Shown in pieces: positions 54,291 through 63,998 of a DNA stretch of 64,000 nucleotides. This stretch comes from Microbacterium sp. SYP-A9085 (GTDB taxonomy: Bacteria; Actinomycetota; Actinomycetes; Actinomycetales; Microbacteriaceae): contig NZ_WJII01000002.1 of assembly GCF_009649635.1 (NCBI RefSeq), positions 576,371-640,370 on the forward strand, read 5' to 3'. Below the pieces are notes generated by a model. That model was not told the DNA's origin. It worked only from the letters and a program-made list of their open reading frames with translations, and did no database searches. Every line of letters begins with the position of its first letter. The stretch's first letter is position 1. Position numbers and translations under genes: made by a program.

Positions 54291-54827
54291 TCACTTACCA
54301 GCCTTTCCGGCCTTGCGCCGAACTATCTCGCCGGCGTAGCGCACACCCTTGCCCTTGTACGGCTCGGGCTTGCGGATCTTGCGGATGTTCGCAGCCGCCT
54401 CGCCGACGGCCTGCTTGTCGATGCCGCTCACCGTCACCTTGTTGTTGCCCTCGACCGTGAACGTGATCCCGGTCGGCGGGTCCACGAGCACAGGGTGCGA
54501 GAAGCCGAGCGCGAACTCGATCGCGGCGCCCTTCTGCTGGACGCGGTAGCCGGTGCCGACGACCTCGAGGCCCTTCGTGTAGCCCTGGGTCACACCGATG
54601 ATGTTGTTGTTGATGAGGGTGCGGGTCAGCCCGTGCAGCGAGCGCGACTCGCGCTCGTCGTCGGGGCGGGACACGAGGACCTGGCCCTCCTGGACCGCGA
54701 CCTCGATGGGGGTGGCCACGGTGAGCGCGAGCTCACCCTTGGGGCCCTTGACCTGCACCTGCCGTCCGGCGACCTCGACGGTCACGCCGGCGGGGATGTC
54801 GATGGGAAGACGTCCGATTCGCGACAT
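54291..54827 (-). CDS. rplF: 50S ribosomal protein L6
   Basis: 178 residues with the two repeated domains of L6: [16 protein letters not shown] at the start and [23 protein letters not shown] at the end, where it contacts 23S rRNA near the factor-binding site. It starts 6 nt after rpsH. Confidence 0.98.
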   Translation of the reverse strand: MSRIGRLPIDIPAGVTVEVAGRQVQVKGPKGELALTVATPIEVAVQEGQVLVSRPDDERESRSLHGLTRTLINNNIIGVTQGYTKGLEVVGTGYRVQQKGAAIEFALGFSHPVLVDPPTGITFTVEGNNKVTVSGIDKQAVGEAAANIRKIRKPEPYKGKGVRYAGEIVRRKAGKAGK

Positions 54828-54833
54828 CGTCGA

Positions 54834-55232
54834 TCACCACACGTAGGCGAGGACTTCCCCACCCACGCCCTTCTGCTCGGCCTGGCGGTCCGTGAGGAGG
54901 CCAGAGGAGGTGGACAGGATGGCTACGCCCAGGCCGCCGAGGACCTTGGGCAGCTCGTTCGAGCGTGCGTACACGCGCAGACCGGGCTTCGAGACGCGCT
55001 TGATGCCGGCGATCGACCGCTCACGGTTCGGGCCGTACTTCAGCGTCAGGGTCAGGGTCTGGCCCACGCGGGCGTCGGCGACCTCCCAGCCTGCGATGTA
55101 GCCCTCACGGGTGAGGATGTCGGCGATGGTCGTCTTCAGCTTCGAGCTCGGCAGTGCCACGGAGTCGTGGTGCGCCGAGTTCGCGTTGCGCAGACGGGTC
55201 AGCATGTCTGCGACCGGGTCTGTCATTGTCAT
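54834..55232 (-). CDS. rpsH: 30S ribosomal protein S8
   Basis: 132 residues: [19 protein letters not shown], the central [22 protein letters not shown], and the C-terminal [19 protein letters not shown]. In E. coli S8 represses the spc operon; no such site could be recognised here. It is preceded by a 180-nt spacer after rplE. Confidence 0.98.
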   Translation of the reverse strand: MTMTDPVADMLTRLRNANSAHHDSVALPSSKLKTTIADILTREGYIAGWEVADARVGQTLTLTLKYGPNRERSIAGIKRVSKPGLRVYARSNELPKVLGGLGVAILSTSSGLLTDRQAEQKGVGGEVLAYVW

Positions 55233-55412
55233 TGTGGTGTCCTTTGTTCATAAGGTTTCGGACGCGGGTACACCCACGGCCGACCTTCTATGACGGGTTC
55301 CCATCCCGCCGGGCCGGGCGCGGCATCCCGATCTCTCGGCACGCCGCTGACGCCGGGATCCGGCAGGAGGGGTGGATTTTCAGTTGTCAGTCTACGGGGC
55401 GCTCGCCGCGGC
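55233..55412 (-). other. 180-nt spacer inside the spc operon, no rpsN
   Basis: Many actinobacteria have rpsN between rplE and rpsH; neither strand codes for it here. The spacer has a TAGACT box on the minus strand 17 nt beyond the rplE stop, but no good -35 box. It also has GC-rich potential hairpins and an AAAGGA site before rpsH. It may hold an internal promoter or processing site. Confidence 0.5.
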
Positions 55413-56003
55413 TCACGCCGCCTGGTCGGCCGAGCGGAACGGGAAGCCCAGGTGGCGCAGCAGCGCCCGGCCCTCGTCGTCCGTGGTGGCGGTGGTGACG
55501 ATCGTGATGTCGAAGCCGCGCACCCGGTCGATGCGGTCCTGGTCGATCTCGTGGAAGACCGACTGCTCCTGCAGGCCGAACGTGTAGTTGCCGTGCCCGT
55601 CGAACTGCTTGTCGGACAGGCCGCGGAAGTCGCGGATGCGCGGCAGCGCCAGGTTGACGAGGCGGTCCACGAACTCCCAGGCGCGGTCGCCGCGCAGCGT
55701 GACGTGCGCGCCGATCGGCTGACCCTCGCGCAGCTTGAACTGCGCGATGGACTTGCGGGCCTTCGTGACGACCGGCTTCTGCCCGGTGATCTTCGTGAGG
55801 TCCTCGACCGCGCCGTCGATCACCTTGCTGTCGCGAGCTGCCTCGCCGACGCCGGTGTTGACGACGACCTTGACCAGACCGGGGATCTGCATGACGTTCG
55901 CGTAGCCGAACTCCTCCTGCAGCGCCTTCTTGATCTCGGTCCGGTACTTCTGCTTCAGGCGGGGCTGGATCTTGCCAGCCTCCACGGCAGTGGTGTTGCT
56001 CAT
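55413..56003 (-). CDS. rplE: 50S ribosomal protein L5
   Basis: 196 residues, 5S rRNA-binding. [49 protein letters not shown] and [19 protein letters not shown] are family blocks. One-base overlap with rplX. Confidence 0.98.
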   Translation of the reverse strand: MSNTTAVEAGKIQPRLKQKYRTEIKKALQEEFGYANVMQIPGLVKVVVNTGVGEAARDSKVIDGAVEDLTKITGQKPVVTKARKSIAQFKLREGQPIGAHVTLRGDRAWEFVDRLVNLALPRIRDFRGLSDKQFDGHGNYTFGLQEQSVFHEIDQDRIDRVRGFDITIVTTATTDDEGRALLRHLGFPFRSADQAA

Positions 56004-56344
56004 CAGAGGTCCTTACCGCTGTTCTTCGCGTAGCGCACGCGGACGGTGCGCTTCACGCCGTCCTTGACCTTCTCCTCGACGCGGTGGCCGACACGGGTCG
56101 GCTTCTTGCTCGAGGGGTCGACGACGGCGACGTTGGAGATGTGGATCGGGGCTTCCATCGTCTCGATGCCGCCCGTCTTCGCACCGCGCTGGGTCTGCCC
56201 CACGCGGGTGTGCTTGGTGACGTAGTTCACGCCCTCGACGATGACGCGGTCCTGCTCGACGAGGACCTCGAGGACCTTGCCCTGCTTGCCGCGGTCACTG
56301 CCGGAGAGGACCTGGACCAGGTCGTCCTTCTTGATGTTCGCCAT
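56003..56344 (-). CDS. rplX: 50S ribosomal protein L24
   Basis: 113 residues with an N-terminal KOW motif ([20 protein letters not shown]), then [16 protein letters not shown]. It initiates 50S assembly. Starts 2 nt after the rplN stop. Confidence 0.97.
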   Translation of the reverse strand: MANIKKDDLVQVLSGSDRGKQGKVLEVLVEQDRVIVEGVNYVTKHTRVGQTQRGAKTGGIETMEAPIHISNVAVVDPSSKKPTRVGHRVEEKVKDGVKRTVRVRYAKNSGKDL

Positions 56345-56346
56345 GA

Positions 56347-56715
56347 TCAGATGACCTCCGGGGCCAGCGAGACGATCTTCATGAACTTCTTGTCGCGAAG
56401 CTCACGGCCGACCGGGCCGAAGATGCGGGTGCCGCGGGGCTCCCCGTCGTTCTTCAGGAGCACGGCGGCGTTCTCGTCGAACTTGATGTAGGAGCCGTCC
56501 GCACGCCGGGTCTGCTTGACGGTGCGCACGACGACGGCCTTGACGACATCGCCCTTCTTGACGTTGCCGCCGGGGATGGCATCCTTCACCGTCGCGACGA
56601 TCACGTCGCCCAGGCCCGCATACCGGCGGTTGGAGCCGCCGAGCACCCGGATGGTGAGCAGCTCCTTCGCGCCGGTGTTGTCGGCGACCTTGAGTCGGGA
56701 TTCGGTCTGAATCAT
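56347..56715 (-). CDS. rplN: 50S ribosomal protein L14
   Basis: 122 residues, invariant length. [35 protein letters not shown] and [29 protein letters not shown] end. Starts directly at the rpsQ stop, so the S10 and spc units may be read through. Confidence 0.98.
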   Translation of the reverse strand: MIQTESRLKVADNTGAKELLTIRVLGGSNRRYAGLGDVIVATVKDAIPGGNVKKGDVVKAVVVRTVKQTRRADGSYIKFDENAAVLLKNDGEPRGTRIFGPVGRELRDKKFMKIVSLAPEVI

Positions 56716-57051
56716 TTACTTGGCCTTCTCGAGGATCTCGACCAGCCGCCAGCGCTTGGTGGCGCTCAGCGGCCGGGTCTCGTGGATGAGGACGAGGTCG
56801 CCGATCCCGGCCGTGTTGCCCTCGTCGTGCGCCTTGACCTTGCTGGTCACGCGGATGACCTTGCCGTAGAGGGGGTGCTTCACGCGGTCCTCGACCTCGA
56901 CGACGATCGTCTTGTCCATCTTGTCGCTGACGACGTAGCCGCGGCGGGCCTTGCGGTAGCCGCGGGCGCCGGCGGTGCGGACGTCGTGCTCAGCGTGCTC
57001 GTGGCCGGAGGTCTCGTCGACCTCGGCCGCAGCCTTCTTCGCAGTGGCCAT
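56716..57051 (-). CDS. rpsQ: 30S ribosomal protein S17
   Basis: 111 residues. The core has [19 protein letters not shown] and [19 protein letters not shown], and ends [15 protein letters not shown]. An N-terminal extension of about 30 residues is acidic and His-containing. The ATG at 57051 overlaps the rpmC stop by one base. Confidence 0.97.
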   Translation of the reverse strand: MATAKKAAAEVDETSGHEHAEHDVRTAGARGYRKARRGYVVSDKMDKTIVVEVEDRVKHPLYGKVIRVTSKVKAHDEGNTAGIGDLVLIHETRPLSATKRWRLVEILEKAK

Positions 57052-57365
57052 CACTCAGTCTCTTCCTTCGCCTCGGCGGAGGTCTCGGCATCCGCCTTCT
57101 TCGCCTTGCTCTTCTTCGGCTTGCCGGTCTCGACCGCGGTGGGGGTGGCACGGATGCCGAGCTCCCGCTCGCGGATCACGGTGTACAGCCGCGCGATGTC
57201 GCGCTTGACCGCACGGATGCGGCCGTGGCTCTCCAGCTGACCGGTGGCCGACTGGAAGCGCAGGTTGAACAGCTCTTCCTTGGCCTTGCGCAGCTCCTCG
57301 ACGAGGCGCTGGTCTTCGAACGTGTCGAGCTCGCTCGGGGCGAGCTCCTTGGTGCCGATCGCCAT
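57051..57365 (-). CDS. rpmC: 50S ribosomal protein L29
   Basis: 104 residues. The L29 core, two helices with [25 protein letters not shown], spans about 12-72. A Lys/Glu/Ala-rich C-terminal tail of about 30 residues makes the protein longer than typical L29. Overlaps rplP and rpsQ by one base each. Confidence 0.97.
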   Translation of the reverse strand: MAIGTKELAPSELDTFEDQRLVEELRKAKEELFNLRFQSATGQLESHGRIRAVKRDIARLYTVIRERELGIRATPTAVETGKPKKSKAKKADAETSAEAKEETE

Positions 57366-57784
57366 TACGCGTCGCCCTCCTCGCGCTTGATGATGCGTGC
57401 CTTCAACGGGAGCTTGTGGATGGCGCGGGTCAGCGCCTCACGAGCAAGCTCCTCGTTGACGCCGGCGACCTCGAACAGGACCCGGCCCGGCTTGACGTTC
57501 GCGACCCACCACTCGGGTGAGCCCTTACCGGAACCCATGCGGGTCTCGGCGGGCTTCTTGGTCAGCGGACGGTCGGGATAGATGTTGATCCACACCTTGC
57601 CGCCGCGCTTGATGTGACGGGTCATCGCGATACGAGCGGACTCGATCTGACGGTTCGTCACATACGCGGAGGTCAGCGCCTGGATGCCGTACTCGCCGAA
57701 GGAGACCTTCGTGCCGCCGGTGGCCTGGCCGCTGCGGCCCGGGTGGTGCTGCTTGCGGAACTTCACTTTGCGGGGGATAAGCAT
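57365..57784 (-). CDS. rplP: 50S ribosomal protein L16
   Basis: 139 residues: [38 protein letters not shown] and [19 protein letters not shown]. It contacts the A-site tRNA elbow. One-base overlap with rpsC. Confidence 0.98.
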   Translation of the reverse strand: MLIPRKVKFRKQHHPGRSGQATGGTKVSFGEYGIQALTSAYVTNRQIESARIAMTRHIKRGGKVWINIYPDRPLTKKPAETRMGSGKGSPEWWVANVKPGRVLFEVAGVNEELAREALTRAIHKLPLKARIIKREEGDA

Positions 57785-58527
57785 TACGCCGATGCTCCTT
57801 CTGCGACGGGCGCCTCGCTGCGCGGGGCACGACGCGGACGGTCGCCGCGGGTCGGCTTCTGGTTCGCCTGCTCGCGCGCGAGCTCCTTGTTCGTGAGATC
57901 GCCCTTGTAGATCCAGACCTTCACGCCGATGCGGCCGAACGTCGTGCGCGCCTCGTAGAAGCCGTAGTCGATGTTCGCGCGCAGCGTGTGCAGAGGCACA
58001 CGACCCTCGCGGTAGAACTCCGAGCGGCTCATCTCAGCACCGCCGAGGCGGCCGGACACCTGGATCCGCACGCCCTTGGCGCCGGCGCGCTGCGCGCCCT
58101 GCAGACCCTTGCGCATGGCGCGGCGGAACGCCACGCGCGCCGAGAGCTGCTCGGCGACGCCCTGGGCGACCAGCTGCGCGTCGGCCTCGGGGTTCTTCAC
58201 CTCGAGGATGTTCAGCTGGATCTGCTTGGCGGTGAGCTTCTCCAGCTCACTGCGGATGCGCTCGGCCTCCGCACCACGACGACCGATCACGATGCCCGGA
58301 CGGGCGGTGTGGATGTCGACGCGGACGCGATCGCGGGTGCGCTCGATCTCGATGTTGCTGACACCGGCGCGGTCCAGCTGCTTCGCGAGCAGCTGCCGGA
58401 TCTTGATGTCCTCGGCAACGTAGTCGGCGTAACGCTGACCCGGCTTCGTCGAGTCGGAGAACCACCGCGACACGTGATCGGTGGTGATGCCGAGGCGGAA
58501 GCCGTACGGGTTGACCTTCTGTCCCAT
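57784..58527 (-). CDS. rpsC: 30S ribosomal protein S3
   Basis: 247 residues: [18 protein letters not shown], the KH domain with [14 protein letters not shown], and the C-terminal [20 protein letters not shown] block (here [16 protein letters not shown]). A basic tail with Pro and Arg ends the protein. One-base overlap with rplV. Confidence 0.98.
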   Translation of the reverse strand: MGQKVNPYGFRLGITTDHVSRWFSDSTKPGQRYADYVAEDIKIRQLLAKQLDRAGVSNIEIERTRDRVRVDIHTARPGIVIGRRGAEAERIRSELEKLTAKQIQLNILEVKNPEADAQLVAQGVAEQLSARVAFRRAMRKGLQGAQRAGAKGVRIQVSGRLGGAEMSRSEFYREGRVPLHTLRANIDYGFYEARTTFGRIGVKVWIYKGDLTNKELAREQANQKPTRGDRPRRAPRSEAPVAEGASA

Positions 58528-58919
58528 TACTTGCTCGCCTTCTTGGTTGCTGCGCCGGCCTCGGCGACCTCGGGGGTCGTCAGCACGACGGTGATGTGAC
58601 TCGTGCGCTTCTTGATCTGGAAAGCGCGGCCCTGTGCACGGGGCTGGAAGCGCTTGAGCGTCGTCCCCTCGTCCACGAAAGCGTTGCTCACGTACAGATC
58701 CTGCTCATCCAGGAACTCGCCGGCCTGGTCGGCCTTCACGCGGGCGTTCGCGACGGCGGATGCCACGAGCTTGTAGATCGGCTCACTGGCGCTCTGCTGC
58801 GCGAACTTCAGAATGGCAAGGGCCTCTTCGGCCTGCTTGCCCTTGATCAGCGCGACGACACGACGAGCCTTCTGAGGGGTCACGCGGATGTGTCGCACGC
58901 GTGCGATGGACTCCACCAT
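58527..58919 (-). CDS. rplV: 50S ribosomal protein L22
   Basis: 130 residues: [20 protein letters not shown], then the tunnel-lining loop [20 protein letters not shown]. An Ala/Lys tail follows HITVVL. A 22-nt gap separates it from rpsS. Confidence 0.98.
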   Translation of the reverse strand: MVESIARVRHIRVTPQKARRVVALIKGKQAEEALAILKFAQQSASEPIYKLVASAVANARVKADQAGEFLDEQDLYVSNAFVDEGTTLKRFQPRAQGRAFQIKKRTSHITVVLTTPEVAEAGAATKKASK

Positions 58920-58941
58920 TTCTTCTCCTCTAGCCGACGCC

Positions 58942-59223
58942 TCAGCGACGGCGGCCCTTCTTGTCGTCCTTCTCGTGGCCGCGGAAGGTGCGGGTGGGCG
59001 CGAACTCGCCCAGCTTGTGGCCCACCATGCTCTCGCTGACGAACACGGGGATGTGCTTGCGGCCGTCGTGCACCGCGATCGTGTGGCCGAGCATGGCCGG
59101 CACGATCATGGAGCGGCGCGACCACGTCTTGATGACGTTCTTCGTACCCGACTCGTTCTGGACGACGACCTTGCGAAGCAGGTGCTCGTCGACGAAGGGG
59201 CCCTTCTTGAGACTGCGTGGCAT
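58942..59223 (-). CDS. rpsS: 30S ribosomal protein S19
   Basis: 93 residues: [39 protein letters not shown] and [21 protein letters not shown]. In the head of the small subunit beside S13. Confidence 0.98.
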   Translation of the reverse strand: MPRSLKKGPFVDEHLLRKVVVQNESGTKNVIKTWSRRSMIVPAMLGHTIAVHDGRKHIPVFVSESMVGHKLGEFAPTRTFRGHEKDDKKGRRR

Positions 59224-59236
59224 CTTCTGTTCCTAC

Positions 59237-60076
<840 letters not shown>

Positions 60077-60101
60077 AATTCTTAGTCCTTCGTCCCGACC
60101 G

Positions 60102-60401
60102 TCAGCCGACTGCCGTGAAGATGTCGATGGTGCCCGACTTGAGCGTGACGACGGCGCGCTTGGTGTCCTTGCGCTTGCCGGTGCCGAAGCGGGTGCGGCG
60201 GGCCTTGCCGACGCGGTTCAGGGTGTTCACCGACGCGACCTTGACGGAGAAGATCTTCTCGATGGCGAGCTTGATCTCGGTCTTGTTCGCGCGGGGGTCC
60301 ACCAGGAACGTGTACTTGCCCTCGTCGATCAGCCCGTAGCTCTTCTCGGAGACCACCGGCTTCAGGATGATGTCGCGCGGGTCCTTGTTCACGGCGGTCA
60401 T
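60102..60401 (-). CDS. rplW: 50S ribosomal protein L23
   Basis: 99 residues: [20 protein letters not shown] and [20 protein letters not shown]. At the exit tunnel it is the docking site for trigger factor and SRP. Overlaps rplD by 4 nt. Confidence 0.98.
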   Translation of the reverse strand: MTAVNKDPRDIILKPVVSEKSYGLIDEGKYTFLVDPRANKTEIKLAIEKIFSVKVASVNTLNRVGKARRTRFGTGKRKDTKRAVVTLKSGTIDIFTAVG

Positions 60402-61054
60402 GCCGAGACCTCCTGGGTGGCGGCGGTCTTGGACGCGACGAACGCGTCGAAGGCGGCCTTGGTGAAGACGATGTCGTCGGAGACGACGACATCGTAGGCG
60501 TTGAGCTGGTCGAAGCTCAGCACGTGCACGTACTCGAGGTTGCGCACGCTCAGCAGCGTCAGCTCGTCGTCGCGCTCGATGACCACGAGGACGTTCTTCG
60601 TGGCGCCCAGCGTGGCCAGGACCGACTTGGCGGCCTTCGTCGACGGGGTGCCGTCGATGCCGAACGACTCGACGACGTGCAGACGCTCGCCGCGGGCACG
60701 GTCGCTGAGCACGCCGAGCAGGGCGGCCGCGATCATCTTCTTGGGCGTGCGCTGCGCGTAGTCGCGCGGCTTCGGCCCGTGGACGACGCCACCGCCGGTG
60801 TGCTCGGGTGCCCGGATCGAGCCCTGACGGGCGTTGCCGGTGCCCTTCTGCTTGAACGGCTTGCGGCCGGAACCGGAGACCTCACCGCGACGCTTGGTCG
60901 AGTGGGTGCCCTGGCGCGCCGCGGCGAGCTGGGCGACGACCACCTGGTGGATCAGGGGGATGTTGGTGTTGACGTCGAAGATCGCGGCGGGCAGCTCCAC
61001 GGAGCCGGCCTTCTTTCCGTCTGTCTTGCGGACGTCAAGGGTCGTGTCAGCCAT
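60398..61054 (-). CDS. rplD: 50S ribosomal protein L4
   Basis: 218 residues. The tunnel loop [20 protein letters not shown] and [22 protein letters not shown] are clear. In E. coli L4 represses its own operon through the S10 leader, relevant to the long leader at 62036-62352. The ATG at 61054 is 4 nt after the rplC stop. Confidence 0.98.
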   Translation of the reverse strand: MADTTLDVRKTDGKKAGSVELPAAIFDVNTNIPLIHQVVVAQLAAARQGTHSTKRRGEVSGSGRKPFKQKGTGNARQGSIRAPEHTGGGVVHGPKPRDYAQRTPKKMIAAALLGVLSDRARGERLHVVESFGIDGTPSTKAAKSVLATLGATKNVLVVIERDDELTLLSVRNLEYVHVLSFDQLNAYDVVVSDDIVFTKAAFDAFVASKTAATQEVSA

Positions 61055-61058
61055 GGCC

Positions 61059-61718
61059 TCAGGCACCCTTCACTGCGTTGCGGACGTAGACGATGCGGCC
61101 GCGCGCACCGGGGACGGCGCCCTTGACGAGCAGCAGACCCTTCTCCGCGTCGACGGCGTGCACCGTGAGGTTGAGGACGGTCACGCGCTCGCCGCCCATG
61201 CGGCCGGCCATGCGCATGCCCTTGAAGACACGGCTCGGGGTCGCCGAGGCGCCGATCGAACCGGGCTTGCGGTGGTTGCGGTGTGCACCGTGCGAGGCGG
61301 AGACGCCCTTGAAGTTGTGGCGCTTCATGACACCCGCGGTGCCCTTGCCCTTGCTGGTGCCGACGACGTCGACCAGCTGACCGGCCTCGAACGTGGCATC
61401 CACGGTCAGCTCCTGACCGAGTGAGTAGTCAGCGGCATCCGCGGTGCGCACCTCGGTGACGTGACGGCGCGGCGTGACGCCGGCCGCCTCGAAGTGGCCC
61501 TCGAGGGGCTTGGTGACCTTGCGGGGGTCGATCTGGCCGGCGGCGATCTGCACGGCGCTGTAGCCGTCCTTCTCGGGCGTGCGAACCTGGGTGACCACGT
61601 TCGGCGCGACCTGGATCACGGTGACGGGGACGAGCTTGCCCTGCTCGGTCCACACCTGGGTCATGCCGAGCTTGGTGCCCAGCAGACCCTTCGAAGTCTT
61701 GTTGTTGATGGCAGCCAT
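61059..61718 (-). CDS. rplC: 50S ribosomal protein L3
   Basis: 219 residues: [40 protein letters not shown] and [14 protein letters not shown]. One of the first proteins in 50S assembly. Starts 8 nt after rpsJ. Confidence 0.98.
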   Translation of the reverse strand: MAAINNKTSKGLLGTKLGMTQVWTEQGKLVPVTVIQVAPNVVTQVRTPEKDGYSAVQIAAGQIDPRKVTKPLEGHFEAAGVTPRRHVTEVRTADAADYSLGQELTVDATFEAGQLVDVVGTSKGKGTAGVMKRHNFKGVSASHGAHRNHRKPGSIGASATPSRVFKGMRMAGRMGGERVTVLNLTVHAVDAEKGLLLVKGAVPGARGRIVYVRNAVKGA

Positions 61719-61726
61719 GTCGAACC

Positions 61727-62035
61727 TCAGAGCTTGATCTCGATGTTGACGTCGGCCGGCAGGTCGAGGCGCATCAGCGAGTCGACGGCCTTGGGCGTCG
61801 GGTCGATGATGTCGATCAGGCGCTTGTGGGTGCGCATCTCGAAGTGCTCGCGGCTGTCCTTGTACTTGTGGGGCGACCGGATGACGCACACGACGTTCTT
61901 CTCGGTCGGCAGCGGCACCGGGCCCACGACGGATGCGCCGGCTCGGGTCACGGTGTCGACGATCTTGCGGGCCGAGGAGTCCAGGCCGGCATGATCGTAC
62001 GACTTCAGGCGAATGCGGATCTTCTGTCCCGCCAT
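61727..62035 (-). CDS. rpsJ: 30S ribosomal protein S10
   Basis: 102 residues, invariant in size: [28 protein letters not shown] and [16 protein letters not shown]. First gene of the S10 operon; ATG at 62035 preceded by AGAGAGTGAG. A promoter is placed 324 nt upstream. Confidence 0.98.
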   Translation of the reverse strand: MAGQKIRIRLKSYDHAGLDSSARKIVDTVTRAGASVVGPVPLPTEKNVVCVIRSPHKYKDSREHFEMRTHKRLIDIIDPTPKAVDSLMRLDLPADVNIEIKL

Positions 62036-62352
62036 TGTCTGCTCACTCTCTTTATCGCGTCTTACGCTTTCGCGCATTGGACGCACGGCGACGCTTGCGC
62101 GCCGGGGCACGTGCACCGGCTGTCGCCGGCGATGCTGCACCGCTGTTCTGCTGTCACACCGGGCGCGGTGCGCCCGGACCCGCACGCACACCTGTCCGGG
62201 AATCCGGGAGGAGGGGTGCGGGATATGGCGCGCAGCCTGTCGGGATCGAACCCATGCTGCGCTGTTCTGCTGCCCGCGGCCTAGGCTCTCGCCTATGCAC
62301 TGCCCTGGCAGTGATCCGAGCGCGCGCCGAAGCACACGCTGGAATATGGAAC
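62036..62352 (-). other. Long 5' leader of the S10 operon
   Basis: If the promoter at 62359-62387 is used, the mRNA has a leader of about 317 nt. No open frame of note lies in it. It contains a perfect hairpin CCGGGCGC/GCGCCCGG with a 3-nt loop (62159-62177) and other GC-rich foldable segments. A regulatory role, for example feedback by L4, is plausible by analogy only. Confidence 0.45.
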
Positions 62353-62358
62353 CTCAAC

Positions 62359-62387
62359 AGTCTACGTGCATCCCGGGCGTGTCGCAA
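62359..62387 (-). promoter_or_regulatory. rpsJ: Promoter of the S10 operon
   Basis: On the minus strand: TTGCGA (-35, 62382-62387), 17-nt spacer, TAGACT (-10, 62359-62364). It shares the -10 hexamer and spacing with the rplM promoter. It lies between the left 20-bp repeat array and rpsJ. Confidence 0.6.
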
Positions 62388-62450
62388 ACCGACCCCCTCT
62401 CCCCCCGCATCTCCCCTCGGTTGCGTCTCTTCTCGGCTGCGTCTCTTCTC

Positions 62451-62565
62451 GCGAGACAGCCCCCAACTTCGCGAGACATCCCCCAAGTCCGCGAGGCAGC
62501 CCTCAAGTTCGCGAGGCAGCCCCCAAGTTCGCGAGGCAGCCCCCAAGTTCGCGAGGCAGCCCCCA
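62451..62565. repeat. 20-bp tandem repeat array, left (about 5.7 units)
   Basis: Consecutive 20-bp units of the type CCCCAAGTTCGCGAGGCAGC, with small changes in the first units (AACTTC, AAGTCC, GAGACATC). The unit's reverse complement differs from the right-array unit (63641-63834) at only about two of 20 positions, so the arrays are inverted copies. The array lies 23 nt beyond the 3' end of the nuclease-like gene. Just before it, a TGCGTCTCTTCTCGG-like 16-mer occurs twice. Confidence 0.9.
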
Positions 62566-62587
62566 GCGGGCCGGCTGTGATCGGCGT

Positions 62588-63544
62588 TCAGCAGAACCCG
62601 ATGGATCGGAGGAAGCGGGCGAAGTCGTCGATCGACGCCATCTGCTCGAACCCCCAGCGGTCACAGCGCCACTGCGTGGCGGACTCGACCTTCCGCTGTC
62701 GCGCGTCTTGGGCCCTCCGGATGTCCTCGCTCGAGCGCCCAGCGAGAAGCGCCGGATCGCTGTACTTGATCAGTCCATCGAACTCCGCCCACCGGCCGAG
62801 CCCCGGCCAGCAGAGGTCGAGCAGCGCGTAGGTGCCGTCTGCGAAGTCGACCCGGTACTGCAGCACCGGGTCGGCCACGCCCAGCTGCCAGCACCACAGG
62901 CGCGACAGCGACTCGCCGGGCGATCCCGCGCGGCCGTCCGCGAATTCGACGACGAAGCGAGCCTGCCGGATCCCGCGAGCGCCGGCGTGGGCGATGACGC
63001 GACGGCGCACGCGTGCGCGGAACTCCGAGTCCGCAGCGATGTCGTACGTGTTGTGGATGTCGTCCCATGCGACGGCGTGGAGCGCGGCATCCATCACCAT
63101 CACGGCGGTCTCGACGGACCCGAGCCGGATGACGTCGTATACCGTGCGTTCCAGGGATGTCGACCGCAGCCCCTCCAGCTCGACGATGTCGTCGTCCGGG
63201 ACCGGAACATGGTGCCGACGCACGTCCGCAACGCTGCGTCGCCCGCGGACATCCGGGCAGATGACGTCGATCCGATCGGCGCGCACCTTGTAGAGCGGGA
63301 GGCCGTGGAGCGCGGCGGCCGTCGCGTAGGCGAAGACGCCCGTCTCGACACGCGTCAGCTCCTGGACCGCGTGCGCACGAGTGCGCAGCCGGGCGTCGCC
63401 GAACAGATCCGACCACTCCTGCTCGAGCACATACGCACCGCGATGAACACGCATGAGATCTCCGGGCTCCACGCCCACGCGCGGACGCACCCACGGACGC
63501 TGAGGGGCCGGAACGATCCGTGCAGATGACTGCGTCTGGTGCAT
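62588..63544 (-). CDS. AbiEi-like / DUF559-like protein with PD-(D/E)XK-type C-terminus (paralogue 2)
   Basis: 318 residues, function unproven. It is homologous to the protein at 47608-48591: both share RGIRQAR.V.EFADGRA, HGLPLY, and an LERTVYD/LDRTVFD segment. The N-terminus reads like the AbiEi antitoxin-type domain (PGDLMRVHRGAYVL). The nuclease-like part has GESLSRLW (Glu211), ALLDL (Asp243) and AEFDGLIKY (Glu254, Asp256, Lys260). No partner toxin gene is adjacent. The gene is bracketed by inverted 20-bp repeat arrays and lies between the 5S rRNA and the S10 promoter. The ATG at 63544 has GGTGGATGA directly upstream. Confidence 0.78.
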   Translation of the reverse strand: MHQTQSSARIVPAPQRPWVRPRVGVEPGDLMRVHRGAYVLEQEWSDLFGDARLRTRAHAVQELTRVETGVFAYATAAALHGLPLYKVRADRIDVICPDVRGRRSVADVRRHHVPVPDDDIVELEGLRSTSLERTVYDVIRLGSVETAVMVMDAALHAVAWDDIHNTYDIAADSEFRARVRRRVIAHAGARGIRQARFVVEFADGRAGSPGESLSRLWCWQLGVADPVLQYRVDFADGTYALLDLCWPGLGRWAEFDGLIKYSDPALLAGRSSEDIRRAQDARQRKVESATQWRCDRWGFEQMASIDDFARFLRSIGFC

Positions 63545-63640
63545 TCATCCACCATGTCGGAACCCACGCATGGGATCCGTGGAGCCGGCACATCTGTGCA
63601 GAACCAGCCGGCGACCCGCGCCTGGGGAGGACGCGACGCC

Positions 63641-63834
63641 GGGATGCCTCGCGAACTTCGGGGATGCCTCGCGAAGTTCGGGGATGCCTCGCGAACTTCG
63701 GGGATGCCTCGCGAACTTCGGGGATGCCTCGCGAACTTCGGGGATGCCTCGCGAACTTCGGGGATGCCTCGCGAACTTCGGGGATGCCTCGCGAAGTTCG
63801 GGGATGCCTCGCGAAGTTCGGGGATGCCTCGCGT
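63641..63834. repeat. 20-bp tandem repeat array, right (9 units plus a partial)
   Basis: Units GGGATGCCTCGCGAACTTCG repeat with exact 20-bp periodicity from 63641; the second, eighth and ninth units read GCGAAGTTCG instead. The C/G change falls at the centre of the palindrome CGAA-N-TTCG and leaves its symmetry intact. A partial unit ends in GCGTTAACGC just before the 5S terminator. With the 5S terminator it fills most of the gene-free stretch 63545-63880; the remaining 96 bp before the nuclease-like gene hold its presumed promoter. Confidence 0.95.
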
Positions 63835-63838
63835 TAAC

Positions 63839-63873
63839 GCAAAGAAGCCGCCCCGGAGGGGCGGCTTCTTTGC
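63839..63873 (-). terminator. Terminator of the rRNA operon
   Basis: GCAAAGAAGCCGCCCC and GGGGCGGCTTCTTTGC form a perfect 16-bp stem with a 3-nt loop, just beyond the 5S 3' end. The T-rich half of the stem (CTTCTTTG) serves as the tail. Confidence 0.9.
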
Positions 63874-63880
63874 AATGGAA

Positions 63881-63998
63881 GTCCGGCGGTGTCCTACTCT
63901 CCCACAGGGTCGCCCCTGCAGTACCATCGGCGCTGAGAGGCTTAGCTTCCGGGTTCGGAATGGGACCGGGCGTTTCCCTCTCGCTATGGCCGCCGAAA
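63881..63998 (-). rRNA. rrf: 5S ribosomal RNA
   Basis: Read on the minus strand, the sequence has the 5S layout: GGCGGCCATAGCG at the 5' end, CGGTCCCATTCCGAACCCGG in loops B/C, GCGCCGATGGTACTGC and GGGAGAGTAGGACACCGCC at the 3' end. About 117 nt; the 5' boundary is close to the window edge, so a base or two may be missing. It is presumably the last gene of an rrn operon continuing to the right. Confidence 0.95.

Noticed and set aside
62215..62285. tRNA-like stretch with GGGTTCGATCCCGAC on the minus strand in the S10 leader
   Set aside because: The T-arm-like loop has no matching 5-bp stem, and no acceptor stem, D-arm or anticodon arm can be placed around it.
63556..63580. Possible eighth, degenerate copy of the palindrome (GGAACCCA-CGCA-TGGGATCC)
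   Set aside because: Only the inner arms are similar; the outer arms and the core are missing, so it cannot be told from chance.
62451..63834. The 20-bp arrays as CRISPR
   Set aside because: Units follow each other directly with a 20-bp period and no unique spacers, and no cas genes are present.
63355..63927. Minus-strand open frame with repeats of REASPNFARHPRSS type
   Set aside because: It runs through the 20-bp array, the rRNA terminator and part of the 5S gene; the repeated peptide only reflects the DNA repeat.
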